Part shown: piece by piece, positions 34,236 to 43,784 of the stretch
Layout of the letters: each line of letters begins with the position of its first letter
Position numbering within the stretch: position 1 is the first letter of the stretch
Origin: Crocinitomicaceae bacterium
GTDB taxonomy: Bacteria > Bacteroidota > Bacteroidia > Flavobacteriales_D > Crocinitomicaceae
Reading direction: 5' to 3'
Length of the DNA stretch: 64,000 bases
Assembly: GCA_028689775.1 (NCBI GenBank)
Contig: JAQVCM010000009.1
Location: 112,307-176,306, forward strand
Notes under the pieces: model-generated
Told to the model about the DNA's origin: nothing
Database searches by the model: none
The model's input: only the letters and a program-made list of their open reading frames with translations
Position numbers and translations under genes: made by a program

Positions 34236-35687
34236 ATGAACAGAGGAGACATCGTTGAACTGGATATTACCGGTTTTGCATTCGGAGGAAAAGGAATCGC
34301 TAAAATTCCAACGGATGATGGAGATTACGTTGTATTTGTAGAAAATGCATTCCCTGGTCAAAGAGTACTTGCTAAAGTTGATAAGAAAAAAAAGAAATAC
34401 GCGGAGTGCAAATTGATTGACGTAATCGTTCGCTCTCCTCTAGAAGTAGTTTCAGATTTTCAAGAAATTTCTGGCGCTCCTTATATCTTCGTTCCACTTC
34501 CCATACAAGAAGAATGGAAAAAGAAAACAACCTTGGAATTGTATTCGAAAATTGCGCACGTTGAAAACATCGATGCTGTTTTTGATGAATTCATTTCCTC
34601 TCCGTTGGATTACAATTACCGAAATAAAATGGAATACAGTTTCTCTTCCATTGAGCACGACGTGCTTACGGGCGAAGAAAAAGATGAAGTTTTTGCGCTC
34701 GGATTCAAACGCCGAGGAACTTGGTGGAAAGTTGAAAACCTGAACAAACAAAGCGGTTTATTTGATGAACAACTTGAAAATGAACTCATCAACATTCGTG
34801 ATTTCTTAAAAAAAACGGGATTACCAGCTTGGCATCCGCCGAAAAAAGAAGGCTTTTTCCGTCACATTGTCGTGCGTAAATCATTTCACCAAGATCAGTT
34901 GTTGATTAACTTGGTCACTTCTTCTCAAGACATCGAATCTTTTGATGCACAAGCATTTTCTGACTTTTTGTTAACGATCCTTGGTTCACGACTTGCTGGA
35001 TTTCAGCACACAGTAAATGATAATGTTGCTGACCGTGCGAAAATCGAAAACGGTCAAAACACGTTGGTTTACGGAGATGAAAAAGTAATTGAGAAATTAT
35101 TGGGACTTGAATTTGAAATCAGCATGGAAAGTTTTTTCCAAACCAATCCAAAAAGTGCTGAATTTCTATATAACAAAGCATTAGACTATGTTTTCGAAAA
35201 TAATCCCTTGGACGGAAAAGTCGTGATGGATTTATTCTGCGGTACAGGAACAATTGGTCAAATACTTTCACAACGTGCTAAAAACGTATCTATTATTGGC
35301 GTTGATATCGTTGCGGAAGCCATTGAAGATGCGAAGAAGAATGCTAAAAGAAATAACATCAAAGGAATTCAGTTTTACGCTGCCGATGTTGGGAAATTCT
35401 TAATACAATATCCACAATATGAAGGAAAAATTGGAACCATTGTTTTAGATCCGCCACGCGCTGGAATTGCTCCAAAAACGCTTCGCAAAGTAATGCGATT
35501 AGGCGCTGATAGAATCGTTTACATCTCTTGTAATCCATCTACACAAGCGAGAGATACAGAACAATTGGAATTCGCTGGTTACAAACTTGAAAAATTAACC
35601 TTGGTGGATCAATTTCCACACACAAGCCACATCGAGGCGATTGCCATGTTTGTAAAAACGGACAGATACGACGCTGAAGCGATTTAA
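34236..35687 (+). CDS. rlmD: RlmD/RumA-like 23S rRNA (uracil-5-)-methyltransferase lacking Fe-S cysteines
   Basis: A 483-residue SAM-dependent RNA methyltransferase. An N-terminal TRAM domain (1-63) is followed by the methyltransferase core: FQTNP, DLFCGTGTIGQIL, VLDPPRAG, the nucleophile Cys in YISCNPSTQARD and the general base Glu in SHIEAIAMF. RlmD enzymes normally carry four Cys binding [4Fe-4S] just after TRAM; here the aligned region (about 70-100: DFQEISGAPYIF, PIQEEWKKK) has none. It may modify U1939 or a related site. It is 45 nt downstream of lpxA. Confidence 0.85.
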   Translation: MNRGDIVELDITGFAFGGKGIAKIPTDDGDYVVFVENAFPGQRVLAKVDKKKKKYAECKLIDVIVRSPLEVVSDFQEISGAPYIFVPLPIQEEWKKKTTLELYSKIAHVENIDAVFDEFISSPLDYNYRNKMEYSFSSIEHDVLTGEEKDEVFALGFKRRGTWWKVENLNKQSGLFDEQLENELINIRDFLKKTGLPAWHPPKKEGFFRHIVVRKSFHQDQLLINLVTSSQDIESFDAQAFSDFLLTILGSRLAGFQHTVNDNVADRAKIENGQNTLVYGDEKVIEKLLGLEFEISMESFFQTNPKSAEFLYNKALDYVFENNPLDGKVVMDLFCGTGTIGQILSQRAKNVSIIGVDIVAEAIEDAKKNAKRNNIKGIQFYAADVGKFLIQYPQYEGKIGTIVLDPPRAGIAPKTLRKVMRLGADRIVYISCNPSTQARDTEQLEFAGYKLEKLTLVDQFPHTSHIEAIAMFVKTDRYDAEAI

Positions 35688-35688
35688 G

Positions 35689-35722
35689 GTCAAAAGATTT
35701 CTCGATGCAAAAGCATCATCGA
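35689..35722 (+). repeat. Palindromic intergenic repeat, copy 2
   Basis: GGTCAAAAGATTTCTCGATG followed by CAAAAGCATCATCG. It differs from copy 1 (30028-30061, opposite strand) by one indel and a few substitutions. GATGC-AAAA-GCATC can form a hairpin, just after the methyltransferase stop codon. Confidence 0.7.
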
Positions 35723-35827
35723 AATGACAGGTTTGACAATCAAAGCTCTCAAAAGAGTATTTTTCCAAAACCTATTGAATCTAAATAAGTTTCATTTATT
35801 GTACACATTTTTAGCAGGAAAAAGTGC

Positions 35828-36712
35828 TCACAATTCTCTTTTCAAATAATTTAAGGTAAATTCTTCTCTCGAACCGGCTTCAGCTTTGAAATTATATTCC
35901 CATTCAGCGCGAGCTGGCAAACTCATTAAGATTGATTCTGTTCTTCCGCCTGAATGAAGTCCAAACTTGGTTCCGCGATCGTTGACCAAGTTGAATTCAA
36001 CATAGCGACCTCTGCGCAAATTTCTCCACCTGATGTGTTCTTCTGTAAACGGGAGATTTCTACCCAATTCAGCTTGTTTAGCATAAATCGCTGGGAAACT
36101 TCTTCCCAAATCAATCGCTAAATCAAACAAATTTTGCTTGGTCATTTTGGTATTTGCTTCAGATTGATGATCGTAGAAAATACCACCAACTCCCCTATTT
36201 TCGTTGCGATGCGGAATGTAGAAATATTCATCCGCCCACACTTTAAAAGGTTCGTAAATGGATTCATCGTATCGGTCACAAATGTCTTTTAGTTCAGAAT
36301 GAAATAGTTCAGCTTGCTCAGCGATCACATAATGCGGTGTTAAATCAATTCCACCACCAAACCAATATTTACCATCGTCGATTTGAAAATAACGAACATT
36401 CATGTGAATAATCGGAACGTGTGGATTGTGTGGATGCAAAACAATAGAAACTCCAGTTGCAAAAAATGTTTCACCTTCGTGTCCCAATTGCTTTTTCATT
36501 TCAGCAGTTACTTCGCCGTGCACTGCAGAAAATGCAACGCCACCTTTTTCTAATAAATCACCTTCGGTAATTGTTCTAGTACGTCCGCCACCACCGCCTT
36601 CACGATCCCATAAATCCTCAGAAAAAGCAGCTTTTCCATCCAGCTTTTCTAATTCTTTACAAATAAAATCTTGTAAATCCTGAAACTGACTTGCGATAAA
36701 CTCTTTATTCAT
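35828..36712 (-). CDS. hemF: Oxygen-dependent coproporphyrinogen III oxidase HemF
   Basis: A 294-residue cytoplasmic enzyme converting coproporphyrinogen III to protoporphyrinogen IX with O2, in heme synthesis. Signature stretches: REGGGGRTRTI, HPHNPHVPIIHMNVRYF, WFGGGIDLTPHYV and GRYVEFNLVNDRGTKFGL. Use of HemF implies an oxic lifestyle. It overlaps the upstream LysM gene by 8 nt. Confidence 0.95.
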   Translation of the reverse strand: MNKEFIASQFQDLQDFICKELEKLDGKAAFSEDLWDREGGGGGRTRTITEGDLLEKGGVAFSAVHGEVTAEMKKQLGHEGETFFATGVSIVLHPHNPHVPIIHMNVRYFQIDDGKYWFGGGIDLTPHYVIAEQAELFHSELKDICDRYDESIYEPFKVWADEYFYIPHRNENRGVGGIFYDHQSEANTKMTKQNLFDLAIDLGRSFPAIYAKQAELGRNLPFTEEHIRWRNLRRGRYVEFNLVNDRGTKFGLHSGGRTESILMSLPARAEWEYNFKAEAGSREEFTLNYLKREL

Positions 36713-38450
36713 TGATTAAATCCATTTTAATAATCTCGTAATCTTCTTGTTTCAAGATGAATGAAGCTTTGTTTTCTTGTCCGTTTCCATCTTTTAAGTT
36801 TTGAAGGCGAATAGAATTCATCACACCATCTTTCGGATCTTGTCCCATCAACATTTTATTGATGAAGTAGAACGTAACATCAAAACCTTGCGTAGAATAT
36901 TTTGATAAATCTGCATTGTACTTGCTTCTATAAAGCGAAGTCAAATTCTTTGTTTCTGGATACGAATAGTTGAAATCATTCGCAGAAGCAAAATGCAAAC
37001 TGTATTTGTTTTTCATGTAACTCTTGATGTCATCAAAATTACCCCATTCCTTTGTACCGAAAACAGTAATCGAACCAGCGCCTGCTTTACTAGCTACTTT
37101 GTTCATTTCCGTCATGAATTTCATGGAAGTAGCTTTGTCTCTGGAAGGCACAACGAAGGTTGTATTAACACCTTTTCGAATGTATGTTCCTAAATCAGCG
37201 ATGTTTACTTCAATCAATTTTTGTTTTGAACCTTCGTTCGTCAACTTCATGAATTGTTGTCTGAAAGCTTGATACAACTCTTCGTCTTTCGCACCAACTT
37301 TCACTAAAATCACCTGATCTTTGTCGTGTTTTTTAACGATATATTTTGCAGCACTTTTGATCAAGGTAATGTCCGATGTCACCGCATTGTAAACGTACGG
37401 ATTTCCTTTCAAGATATCCGTTTGCGCAATCACAGGTGAAATCATTCTAATTTGATTGACTTTACACCAAGCCGACATGAATTCGATGCTGTTTCCTAAA
37501 AACGGTCCGATTACCAAATCTGCTTTGTAAAATTCCTTTTTATTTAAAATTGATTTCAATTTCGTCGTATCAACTGAACCGTCGATAACCTCGATACGTG
37601 CTGTCAAACCTAATTTCTGTAATGAATCCAAAGCAATTTCAGCACCCATGTAAAATTCCAAAGCAATGTTGGACAATCCATCTTTTGCTTTATCCAAATT
37701 AAAAGGAAGAACCATCAATACCAAATACTCATTTTTGCTTTTAAATATCAGTTCTTCATCTACTTTTCGAATCGGTTCTTTTTTGATTTCACGAACTTCA
37801 ACTTGTGTATATTTCTCTTTCTTCAACGGAATTTTCAAAACATCTCCTTTTCGAATCTTTTGATTCTTCATGCCGTTAAATTGCTGTAAATCTTCCACAG
37901 AAACCATAAATCTTTTCGAAATACTATACATCGTCTCAAATTCCAAAACGGTATGCACAACCACGGTATCGTGAAACGTAATCTCCTTTTGCTGCGATAA
38001 AACTGGCTTTAAAGCTTTAGCAGCTTCATTTGGAGCAGGAATAACCAAGGTTTGTCCTACATTAATCCCAGCTTCAATTCCGGGGTTCGCTTGAACCATT
38101 TGCTCCATCGTCACGTTATACTTTCTCGATATTCCGTAAAGCGTTTCCGATTTCTCAACCAAATGCGTTTTTTGATTCTCACCTGTTTTCGTTGAACCTT
38201 TTTCTTCTTTCGTTGCCGGAATCAAGATTTTTTGTCCTTCTTTCAAGCCATTTAAAACCTCAGGATTGGTTTCAGCAATTTGATCAGCCGTCACGTTGTA
38301 CAATTTGGTTAAACCGTAAAGCGTATTTCCTGTTTGAACAAAGTGAATGTAATATTTCTTTCCATCCTTCCATTCTACCTCTGCTACTTCAGGCTGAGCG
38401 AAGGTATAACTTGCTACAAGCAAGAAGAATAAACCTATAATGTTTTTCAT
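36705..38450 (-). CDS. Exported triple-LysM protein with a periplasmic-binding-protein domain
   Basis: A 581-residue exported protein: signal peptide 1-18, three LysM modules (about 34-79, 95-139 and 164-209) that bind peptidoglycan, and a C-terminal type 1 periplasmic-binding-like domain (about 240-575; EYLVLMVLPFNLDKAKDG, DLVIGPFLGNSIEFMSAW). It thus looks like an ABC-type ligand receptor fixed to the cell wall. The architecture is known in Bacteroidota but its ligand is not. It precedes and overlaps hemF. Confidence 0.85.
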   Translation of the reverse strand: MKNIIGLFFLLVASYTFAQPEVAEVEWKDGKKYYIHFVQTGNTLYGLTKLYNVTADQIAETNPEVLNGLKEGQKILIPATKEEKGSTKTGENQKTHLVEKSETLYGISRKYNVTMEQMVQANPGIEAGINVGQTLVIPAPNEAAKALKPVLSQQKEITFHDTVVVHTVLEFETMYSISKRFMVSVEDLQQFNGMKNQKIRKGDVLKIPLKKEKYTQVEVREIKKEPIRKVDEELIFKSKNEYLVLMVLPFNLDKAKDGLSNIALEFYMGAEIALDSLQKLGLTARIEVIDGSVDTTKLKSILNKKEFYKADLVIGPFLGNSIEFMSAWCKVNQIRMISPVIAQTDILKGNPYVYNAVTSDITLIKSAAKYIVKKHDKDQVILVKVGAKDEELYQAFRQQFMKLTNEGSKQKLIEVNIADLGTYIRKGVNTTFVVPSRDKATSMKFMTEMNKVASKAGAGSITVFGTKEWGNFDDIKSYMKNKYSLHFASANDFNYSYPETKNLTSLYRSKYNADLSKYSTQGFDVTFYFINKMLMGQDPKDGVMNSIRLQNLKDGNGQENKASFILKQEDYEIIKMDLINE

Positions 38451-38491
38451 AATGATTTCAATTAAAGATGCAAGTATGTGTTATACACAAA

Positions 38492-40024
38492 TCATTCCCA
38501 TTCAATCGTTGCAGGTGGTTTTGAACTAATGTCGTAGGTTACGCGATTAATTCCTTTCACTTGGTTGATGATTTTATTGGATATTTTCGCTAAAAACTCA
38601 TACGGTAAGTGACACCAATCTGCTGTCATTCCATCGGTTGAAGAAACTGCACGCAATGCAACTGCATTTTCATACGTTCTTTCATCTCCCATTACGCCAA
38701 CTGTTTGTACCGGCAAGAAAATTGCTCCCGCTTGCCAAACATCGTTGTATAAACCATCCGCTTTCAATTCACTGATAAAAATGTGATCTACTTCTTGTAA
38801 GATTTGAACTTTCTCAGCGGTAACTTCTCCTAAAATACGAATTCCTAATCCTGGTCCAGGAAATGGGTGACGTTCTAAAATAGCTGGAGAAATTTCCAAG
38901 GCTGTTCCAACACGTCTCACTTCGTCTTTGAACAATAATTTCAAAGGTTCAACCACTTTCAATTGCATGTAATCTGGCAAACCTCCAACGTTGTGATGCG
39001 ATTTTATGGTTTGTGATGGACCACCATTAAACGAAATGGATTCAATGATGTCTGGGTAAATGGTTCCTTGACCCAACCATTTTGCATCCTCAACTAATTT
39101 TGATTCTTCATCAAAAACGTCTACAAATACTTTTCCAATTGCTTTTCTTTTCAATTCTGGATCTGTCAATCCTCTCAAAGCAGCGTAAAACTTTTCAGAA
39201 GCATTCACTCCTTTCACGTTCAAGCCCATTCCTTGATAGGATTCTAGTACAGAATTGAACTCATTTTTACGCAACAAACCGTTATCAACAAAAATACAGT
39301 GAAGATTTGCGCCAATTGCTTTGTGCAACAATACCGCTGCAACAGAAGAATCAACACCTCCAGACAATCCTAAAATCACTTTGTCGGTTCCAATTTGAGC
39401 TTTCAAATCAGCAACTGTTGTTTCTACAAATGAATCTGGTGTCCAATCTTGTTTGCTTCCACAAATCGAAACGATGAAGTTTTTCAACAACAAAGCACCT
39501 TCTGTAGAATGATAAACTTCTGGATGAAATTGAATTCCGTAAGTTTCTTCGCCTTGAATGTGATATCCTGCAACTTTTACATCAGCGGTACTCGCAATGA
39601 TTTCAAAATTTGCTGGAACTGACTCAATGGTATCACCGTGTGACATCCATACTTGCGAACCAACAGTCATGTCTTTTGTCAAGGCATGCGCTGTATTTAC
39701 GGACGATAAATTCGCTCTTCCATACTCGCGAATGGTGGAAGACATTACTTTACCTCCATAATTTTGAGCAAGATACTGCGCACCAAAGCAAACTGCCAAC
39801 AACGGAAGTTTTCCTTTAATTTCTGACAAATCAGGTTTCGGGGCGTTCGGGTCTAAAGACGAGAATGGAGAACCAGATAAGATTACTCCTTTAATGTTAT
39901 TATTTAATGTTGGAATCTTGTTCCATGGGTGAATCTCACAGTACACGTTCAATTCCCTTACTCTTCTCGCAATCAGCTGTGTGTATTGCGACCCAAAATC
40001 AAGTATCAGTATCATTTCTTGCAT
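38492..40024 (-). CDS. guaA: GMP synthase (glutamine-hydrolysing)
   Basis: About 510 residues: glutamine amidotransferase domain with the Cys nucleophile in [11 protein letters not shown] and His/Glu in [14 protein letters not shown] pyrophosphatase P-loop [12 protein letters not shown]; dimerisation domain ending [15 protein letters not shown]. It converts XMP to GMP. A longer frame begins 20 codons upstream but would cross the TATCTTTG box at 40037-40030, so [11 protein letters not shown] is taken as the start; the second Met is also possible. Confidence 0.95.
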   Translation of the reverse strand: MQEMILILDFGSQYTQLIARRVRELNVYCEIHPWNKIPTLNNNIKGVILSGSPFSSLDPNAPKPDLSEIKGKLPLLAVCFGAQYLAQNYGGKVMSSTIREYGRANLSSVNTAHALTKDMTVGSQVWMSHGDTIESVPANFEIIASTADVKVAGYHIQGEETYGIQFHPEVYHSTEGALLLKNFIVSICGSKQDWTPDSFVETTVADLKAQIGTDKVILGLSGGVDSSVAAVLLHKAIGANLHCIFVDNGLLRKNEFNSVLESYQGMGLNVKGVNASEKFYAALRGLTDPELKRKAIGKVFVDVFDEESKLVEDAKWLGQGTIYPDIIESISFNGGPSQTIKSHHNVGGLPDYMQLKVVEPLKLLFKDEVRRVGTALEISPAILERHPFPGPGLGIRILGEVTAEKVQILQEVDHIFISELKADGLYNDVWQAGAIFLPVQTVGVMGDERTYENAVALRAVSSTDGMTADWCHLPYEFLAKISNKIINQVKGINRVTYDISSKPPATIEWE

Positions 40025-40029
40025 GCTGC

Positions 40030-40037
40030 AAAGATAA
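40030..40037 (-). promoter_or_regulatory. -7 box (TATCTTTG) of guaA
   Basis: Ends 5 nt before the ATG at 40024, so the transcript probably starts at or next to the start codon. A TTTG at 40064-40061 could be the -33 element. Confidence 0.5.
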
Positions 40038-40118
40038 TGTGATTCTCGGAAAATGAGTGCAAAAAGAAGAGTTTTTAATAACAACTGAATGTTAGTTGTT
40101 GCTATTTAGTTGAGAAAG

Positions 40119-40153
40119 AAACGAAGAAATAGAACACCTCTATTTCTTCGTTT
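40119..40153 (-). terminator. Terminator hairpin after fabI
   Basis: A 14-bp stem (40119-40132 with 40140-40153; core ACGAAGAAATAG/CTATTTCTTCGT) and a 7-nt loop, 24 nt past the fabI stop, with T-rich sequence beyond it on the minus strand. Confidence 0.7.
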
Positions 40154-40176
40154 TATATTTTATTTTGGGCTTTGTT

Positions 40177-40992
40177 TTATTCTTCTCCCAAACGATTCAT
40201 GATTTTATCACTCACACCTGTGGATGAGTAACCACCATCGTGGAAAAGGTTTTGCATGGTCACCATTCTCGTTAAATCTGAGAATAAAGTCACGCAGTAA
40301 TTTGCACAATCTTCTGCTGAAGCATTTCCTAAAGGAGCAATTTCGTCTGCAAAATCGTAGAAATCTCCAAAACCTTTGATTCCTGTACCTGCAGTTGTTT
40401 TTGTTGGAGATTGAGAAACCGTATTGATACGCACTTTTTTGTCCATACCATAATGGTAACCAAAACTTCTCGCAATGGATTCCAACATCGCTTTAATATC
40501 CGCCATGTCTGTGTAGAAAGGATACGTTCTTTGAGCAGCCATGTATGTTAAGGCAACGACACTTCCCCACTCGCTAATTGCATCCATTTTCTTGGCTACC
40601 GCCAACATTTTATGCAAAGACATCGCAGAAACATCAATTCCTTTCGCGAAGTAATCGTAATTCGATTCTTCGTAAGCGATGTTTTTACGAATGTTCACAC
40701 TCATACCAATGGCGTGTAAAACGAAATCAATTTTACCTCCTAAAATCTCTTGAGCTTCGGTAAATAAGTTGGTTAAATCCTCGATACTTGTTGCATCAGC
40801 AGGTATAATTTTTGAATTGGTTTCTTCAGCCAATGCGTTGATTTCGCCCATTCTCATTGCAATCGGTGCATTTGTCAACACAAACGTTGCTCCTTGCTCA
40901 TGCGCTTTCTGTGCTACTTTCCAAGCAATTGAATTTTTATCCAATGCGCCGGAGATAATTCCTCTTTTTCCTTTTAATAAATCGTTTGCCAT
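40177..40992 (-). CDS. fabI: Enoyl-ACP reductase FabI
   Basis: A 271-residue short-chain dehydrogenase of fatty acid elongation, reducing trans-2-enoyl-ACP with NAD(P)H. Nucleotide motif GIISGALDKNSIAWKVA; active-site YTDMADIK gives Tyr-x6-Lys, the FabI spacing. It is the target of triclosan-type inhibitors in other species. It is a single gene with a TAACTTTG box 18 nt upstream. Confidence 0.95.
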   Translation of the reverse strand: MANDLLKGKRGIISGALDKNSIAWKVAQKAHEQGATFVLTNAPIAMRMGEINALAEETNSKIIPADATSIEDLTNLFTEAQEILGGKIDFVLHAIGMSVNIRKNIAYEESNYDYFAKGIDVSAMSLHKMLAVAKKMDAISEWGSVVALTYMAAQRTYPFYTDMADIKAMLESIARSFGYHYGMDKKVRINTVSQSPTKTTAGTGIKGFGDFYDFADEIAPLGNASAEDCANYCVTLFSDLTRMVTMQNLFHDGGYSSTGVSDKIMNRLGEE

Positions 40993-41010
40993 AATATTTT
41001 AGCTTTGGGA

Positions 41011-41018
41011 CAAAGTTA
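41011..41018 (-). promoter_or_regulatory. -7 box (TAACTTTG) of fabI
   Basis: Minus-strand TAnnTTTG match ending 18 nt before the ATG at 40992. Confidence 0.5.
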
Positions 41019-41056
41019 TAAAAATTTGAATGTGAAGGTTCGTTTTTTAATTGATT

Positions 41057-41833
41057 TTAAACTTCTAGCTTCAATCCATCGAATGCTAAGTACACATTTT
41101 CGGGTAAATCTTTCTCAATATCAGCGTGTTTACCAAATAAGTGTGAAATGTGTGTCAAATAAGCTTTTTCGGGTTTTACGGCTTCAATAAATGCCAGCGC
41201 TTCTTCTAAATTGAAATGAGAAATGTGTTGCGATCGATGTAAACAATTCACAATCAACACCTTTGATCCTTTTACTTTTTCCATTTCTTCAATTGAAACC
41301 GTTTTCGCATCTGTAATGTAGGTAAAATCGCCAATTCTGAATCCAAAAACAGGCATTCTATAATGCATCACTTGAATTGGCTTGACCTCTACGCCATCGA
41401 TCAATTGAAATTTTTCATTCACAATGCGATTGAGGTGCAAGGTCGGAATTCCAGGATAAGGAACTCCAGAAAAAACATAGTGAAATTCTCTCCGCAAAGC
41501 AAATTCAACTGCTTCAGAACAATAGACTTCCATGTCTCGCCCTTCGCCATAATTGAAAGCTCGAACGTCATCCAGTCCTGCAACATGATCTTTGTGTTCG
41601 TGCGTAAACAGAACTCCACGAAGTGATTTTACTTTTTCACGAAGCATTTGCTGTCTGAAGTCTGGCCCTGTATCAATTACAAAATTCTCTCCTCCAACTC
41701 GTATTAACATAGAGCTACGAAGTCGATTGTCCTTTGAGTCTGTCGATAAACAAACGTCACATTCACAGGTAATAACAGGAACACCTTGAGAAGTTCCAGA
41801 ACCCAAAACTGTAATTTCAACTTTCTGTTGCAT
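41057..41833 (-). CDS. Metallo-beta-lactamase-fold hydrolase, PhnP-like
   Basis: A 258-residue MBL hydrolase with the metal motif HEHKDH, later His in NCLHRSQHISH and YLTHISH, and an N-terminal Cys cluster CECDVCLS as in PhnP phosphodiesterases. Such proteins act as cyclic or nucleotide phosphodiesterases; no C-P lyase genes are nearby, so PhnP function itself is not implied. It lies 4 nt after the DUF423 gene. Confidence 0.85.
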   Translation of the reverse strand: MQQKVEITVLGSGTSQGVPVITCECDVCLSTDSKDNRLRSSMLIRVGGENFVIDTGPDFRQQMLREKVKSLRGVLFTHEHKDHVAGLDDVRAFNYGEGRDMEVYCSEAVEFALRREFHYVFSGVPYPGIPTLHLNRIVNEKFQLIDGVEVKPIQVMHYRMPVFGFRIGDFTYITDAKTVSIEEMEKVKGSKVLIVNCLHRSQHISHFNLEEALAFIEAVKPEKAYLTHISHLFGKHADIEKDLPENVYLAFDGLKLEV

Positions 41834-41837
41834 AAGT

Positions 41838-42239
41838 CTATTCTGTTTTTTGTCTCAGTACCTGCACGAGAATTAAAAACCAACCAACGATCATGGACAA
41901 GCCACCCAAAGGTGTTATTGGTCCTAAAATTTTAGAAACTGGTACGTGCATTAACTCTTGAACAGTCATTCCATAAATCGATCCTGAAAAAAGCAAAACA
42001 CCCAACAAAATGAACCAAAACGATGGTTTGATAGAAAAGCGAAAAAGTGAACTTGCGCCAGCTAAAGCCAACATTCCAACACCATTAAACAACTGATAAC
42101 GAACTCCTGTTTCGTAAGCAGTTAATTTTTCGATTGACACTTTTCCCTTTAAACCATGCGCACCAAAAGCGCCCAAGATGATTCCGGTAATTATCAAAAT
42201 CAAACCCGTTAAAATAAATTTCTTCTGCTGCTTGTTCAC
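41838..42239 (-). CDS. DUF423 membrane protein
   Basis: About 133 residues with four membrane helices and the DUF423 signature IILGAFGAHGLKG, followed by YETGVRYQLFNGVGMLA. A GTG at 42239 is taken as the start; the longer frame begins at a TTG that precedes a TATCTTTA -7-like sequence (42274-42267), so it is unlikely. Family function is unknown. Confidence 0.8.
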   Translation of the reverse strand: MNKQQKKFILTGLILIITGIILGAFGAHGLKGKVSIEKLTAYETGVRYQLFNGVGMLALAGASSLFRFSIKPSFWFILLGVLLFSGSIYGMTVQELMHVPVSKILGPITPLGGLSMIVGWFLILVQVLRQKTE

Positions 42240-42289
42240 AATGGGATTTTTTAAATATTCTAAGGGTAAAGATAACAATTAGAAATAAA

Positions 42290-42323
42290 AAAGACAGTTA
42301 ATTTTTTAAAACTAACTGTCTTT
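42290..42323 (-). terminator. Terminator of the DUF4476 gene
   Basis: An 11-bp stem AAAGACAGTTA/TAACTGTCTTT (42290-42300/42313-42323), 23 nt past the stop; on the minus strand it is followed by a T-rich run. Confidence 0.8.
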
Positions 42324-42346
42324 CTTATATCACTTTCGCTTATCAC

Positions 42347-43252
42347 TTACCTCGTGAAATATTTTCTCACTTCGTTTCTACTGCTAGTGAATTTAAATAA
42401 ATCCAACAATTTGTTGGCATAAATTGGATCTGACATGCGATCGTAGCAGTACTTTGCCATTTTCACACGGTCGTCATCGAAAGTAAATGCCTCAACTACT
42501 TGATAAGCTTGATCAGAAGTAATGCATTTATTTCTCAACGCGTCTTTTGCGTACTCCATTTTGCTATCGGCAAAAGGAATATTTTTGATTTCCTTCAAAA
42601 TCGGATCAATTGTCGGCAATGGATATTGGCAATTTGGATTATTGGATTGATTATTTCCATTTGGAGGATAATTACCGTTTGGAGGATAATAACCACTATG
42701 ATTCCCTTGATTATTTCCATGATTATTTCCGTTCGGAGGATAATAACCGCCTTGGTTTCCGTGATTATTTCCACCGTTCATCCCATAATTGTTGTGAACG
42801 CTACCATCGGGATGATAATGAAATCCTGGAGAACGTGGATTGGTACACAAATAACATGTCTCAACATACGCTGGCGTAAATAAAATCACCTCCAGATTTC
42901 TTCCGTATTGAGATTGATTAACTCCTGTGATCTCTATCCAATCCAAGCGTTTTTGTCCTTTTTTCCAAGTTACAAAAGCAGTATATTGTTTATATGGATC
43001 TACCGTAAGATTGTGCTGTAAATTGACATTGATACCATTTGTATACAACAATTTAAATTCGTGATAAGCTGCAGGAACGCCAACAATTTTTAGCTGTGTT
43101 TTTGGAACAGCGTTTTGAGCAACACCATCGATAATTAAATAAAAAGCTTGACCAGATTGATCCATAATCACCAAGTCAGATTTAGCTGCATAGTTTTGTG
43201 CACTTACTCCGAAGGCAAAAACGATAAATAAAAAGGTAATGTAATTTTTCAT
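42347..43252 (-). CDS. DUF4476 protein with an Asn/Gly-rich repeat linker
   Basis: About 301 residues from the ATG at 43252 (a 24-codon upstream extension lacks a signal peptide context). It has a signal peptide ending GVSAQ, an N-terminal beta-rich domain (20-140), a low-complexity linker with repeated NGNNHGN, GGYYPPNG and GNYPPNG units (about 150-225), and a C-terminal DUF4476 helical domain (ITSDQAYQVVEAFTFDDDRVKMAKYCYDRM by halves). Exported; function unknown. The repeats are prone to slippage. Confidence 0.8.
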   Translation of the reverse strand: MKNYITFLFIVFAFGVSAQNYAAKSDLVIMDQSGQAFYLIIDGVAQNAVPKTQLKIVGVPAAYHEFKLLYTNGINVNLQHNLTVDPYKQYTAFVTWKKGQKRLDWIEITGVNQSQYGRNLEVILFTPAYVETCYLCTNPRSPGFHYHPDGSVHNNYGMNGGNNHGNQGGYYPPNGNNHGNNQGNHSGYYPPNGNYPPNGNNQSNNPNCQYPLPTIDPILKEIKNIPFADSKMEYAKDALRNKCITSDQAYQVVEAFTFDDDRVKMAKYCYDRMSDPIYANKLLDLFKFTSSRNEVRKYFTR

Positions 43253-43330
43253 GGCTTTAAATTTAATGGTGAAACAAAGATTGTGTCTGATTTTGGGACA
43301 ATTCAAATATGATACCAAAAGCAAAAATCA

Positions 43331-43759
43331 TCATCTAATTCCACGCTTGATTATAAAAGCCTCTCTATTTAATTCTAAAATCGTCCAAATTTGAGGATAT
43401 GTGCTATTGGCATAAAACAATTTTAAATGTCTTGTTTTAGGTACGATCATCCATGTTCCTGTGTACTTAGCATCCTTTGTCTTTATAGCTATTTCAAACG
43501 AACCATCTGGATTAAATGTAATATAACCCTTAAAACTTGTACTGTCTCTTATATGCTTCGGTTGCTTGTAATGGATTTTTATAAAATTCACTTGCTCTAC
43601 GTAGAAATCGGTAGAAAAATCATACCACTTACCAATTAAAAGTTTTGTATGAATGCTATCGATGCAGATTTTATTTTGATTGTCTTCAACCCGATTCGAT
43701 TGTCCAAAAGTAAAAAAAGCAACACTAAAAAAAAGGAAAATTAAACTCGTTTTTATCAT
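43331..43759 (-). CDS. Small exported lipocalin-like hypothetical protein
   Basis: A 142-residue protein with signal peptide 1-19 (FFTFGQ) and a beta-rich remainder: LLIGKWYDFSTDF, GYITFNPDGSFEIAI, YTGTWMIVPKTRHL. This resembles lipocalin-like domains that open with an xGxW motif. No ligand or function can be assigned. It is preceded by recN, 25 nt away. Confidence 0.6.
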   Translation of the reverse strand: MIKTSLIFLFFSVAFFTFGQSNRVEDNQNKICIDSIHTKLLIGKWYDFSTDFYVEQVNFIKIHYKQPKHIRDSTSFKGYITFNPDGSFEIAIKTKDAKYTGTWMIVPKTRHLKLFYANSTYPQIWTILELNREAFIIKRGIR

Positions 43760-43784
43760 CTTCAGTACGAAAATTAAGCATTAA

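Noticed and set aside
42610..42879. Plus-strand repeat-rich ORF and possible CRISPR-like array
   Set aside because: The periodicity comes from the NGNN/GYYPPNG protein repeats of the DUF4476 gene; unit lengths vary and there are no unique spacers.
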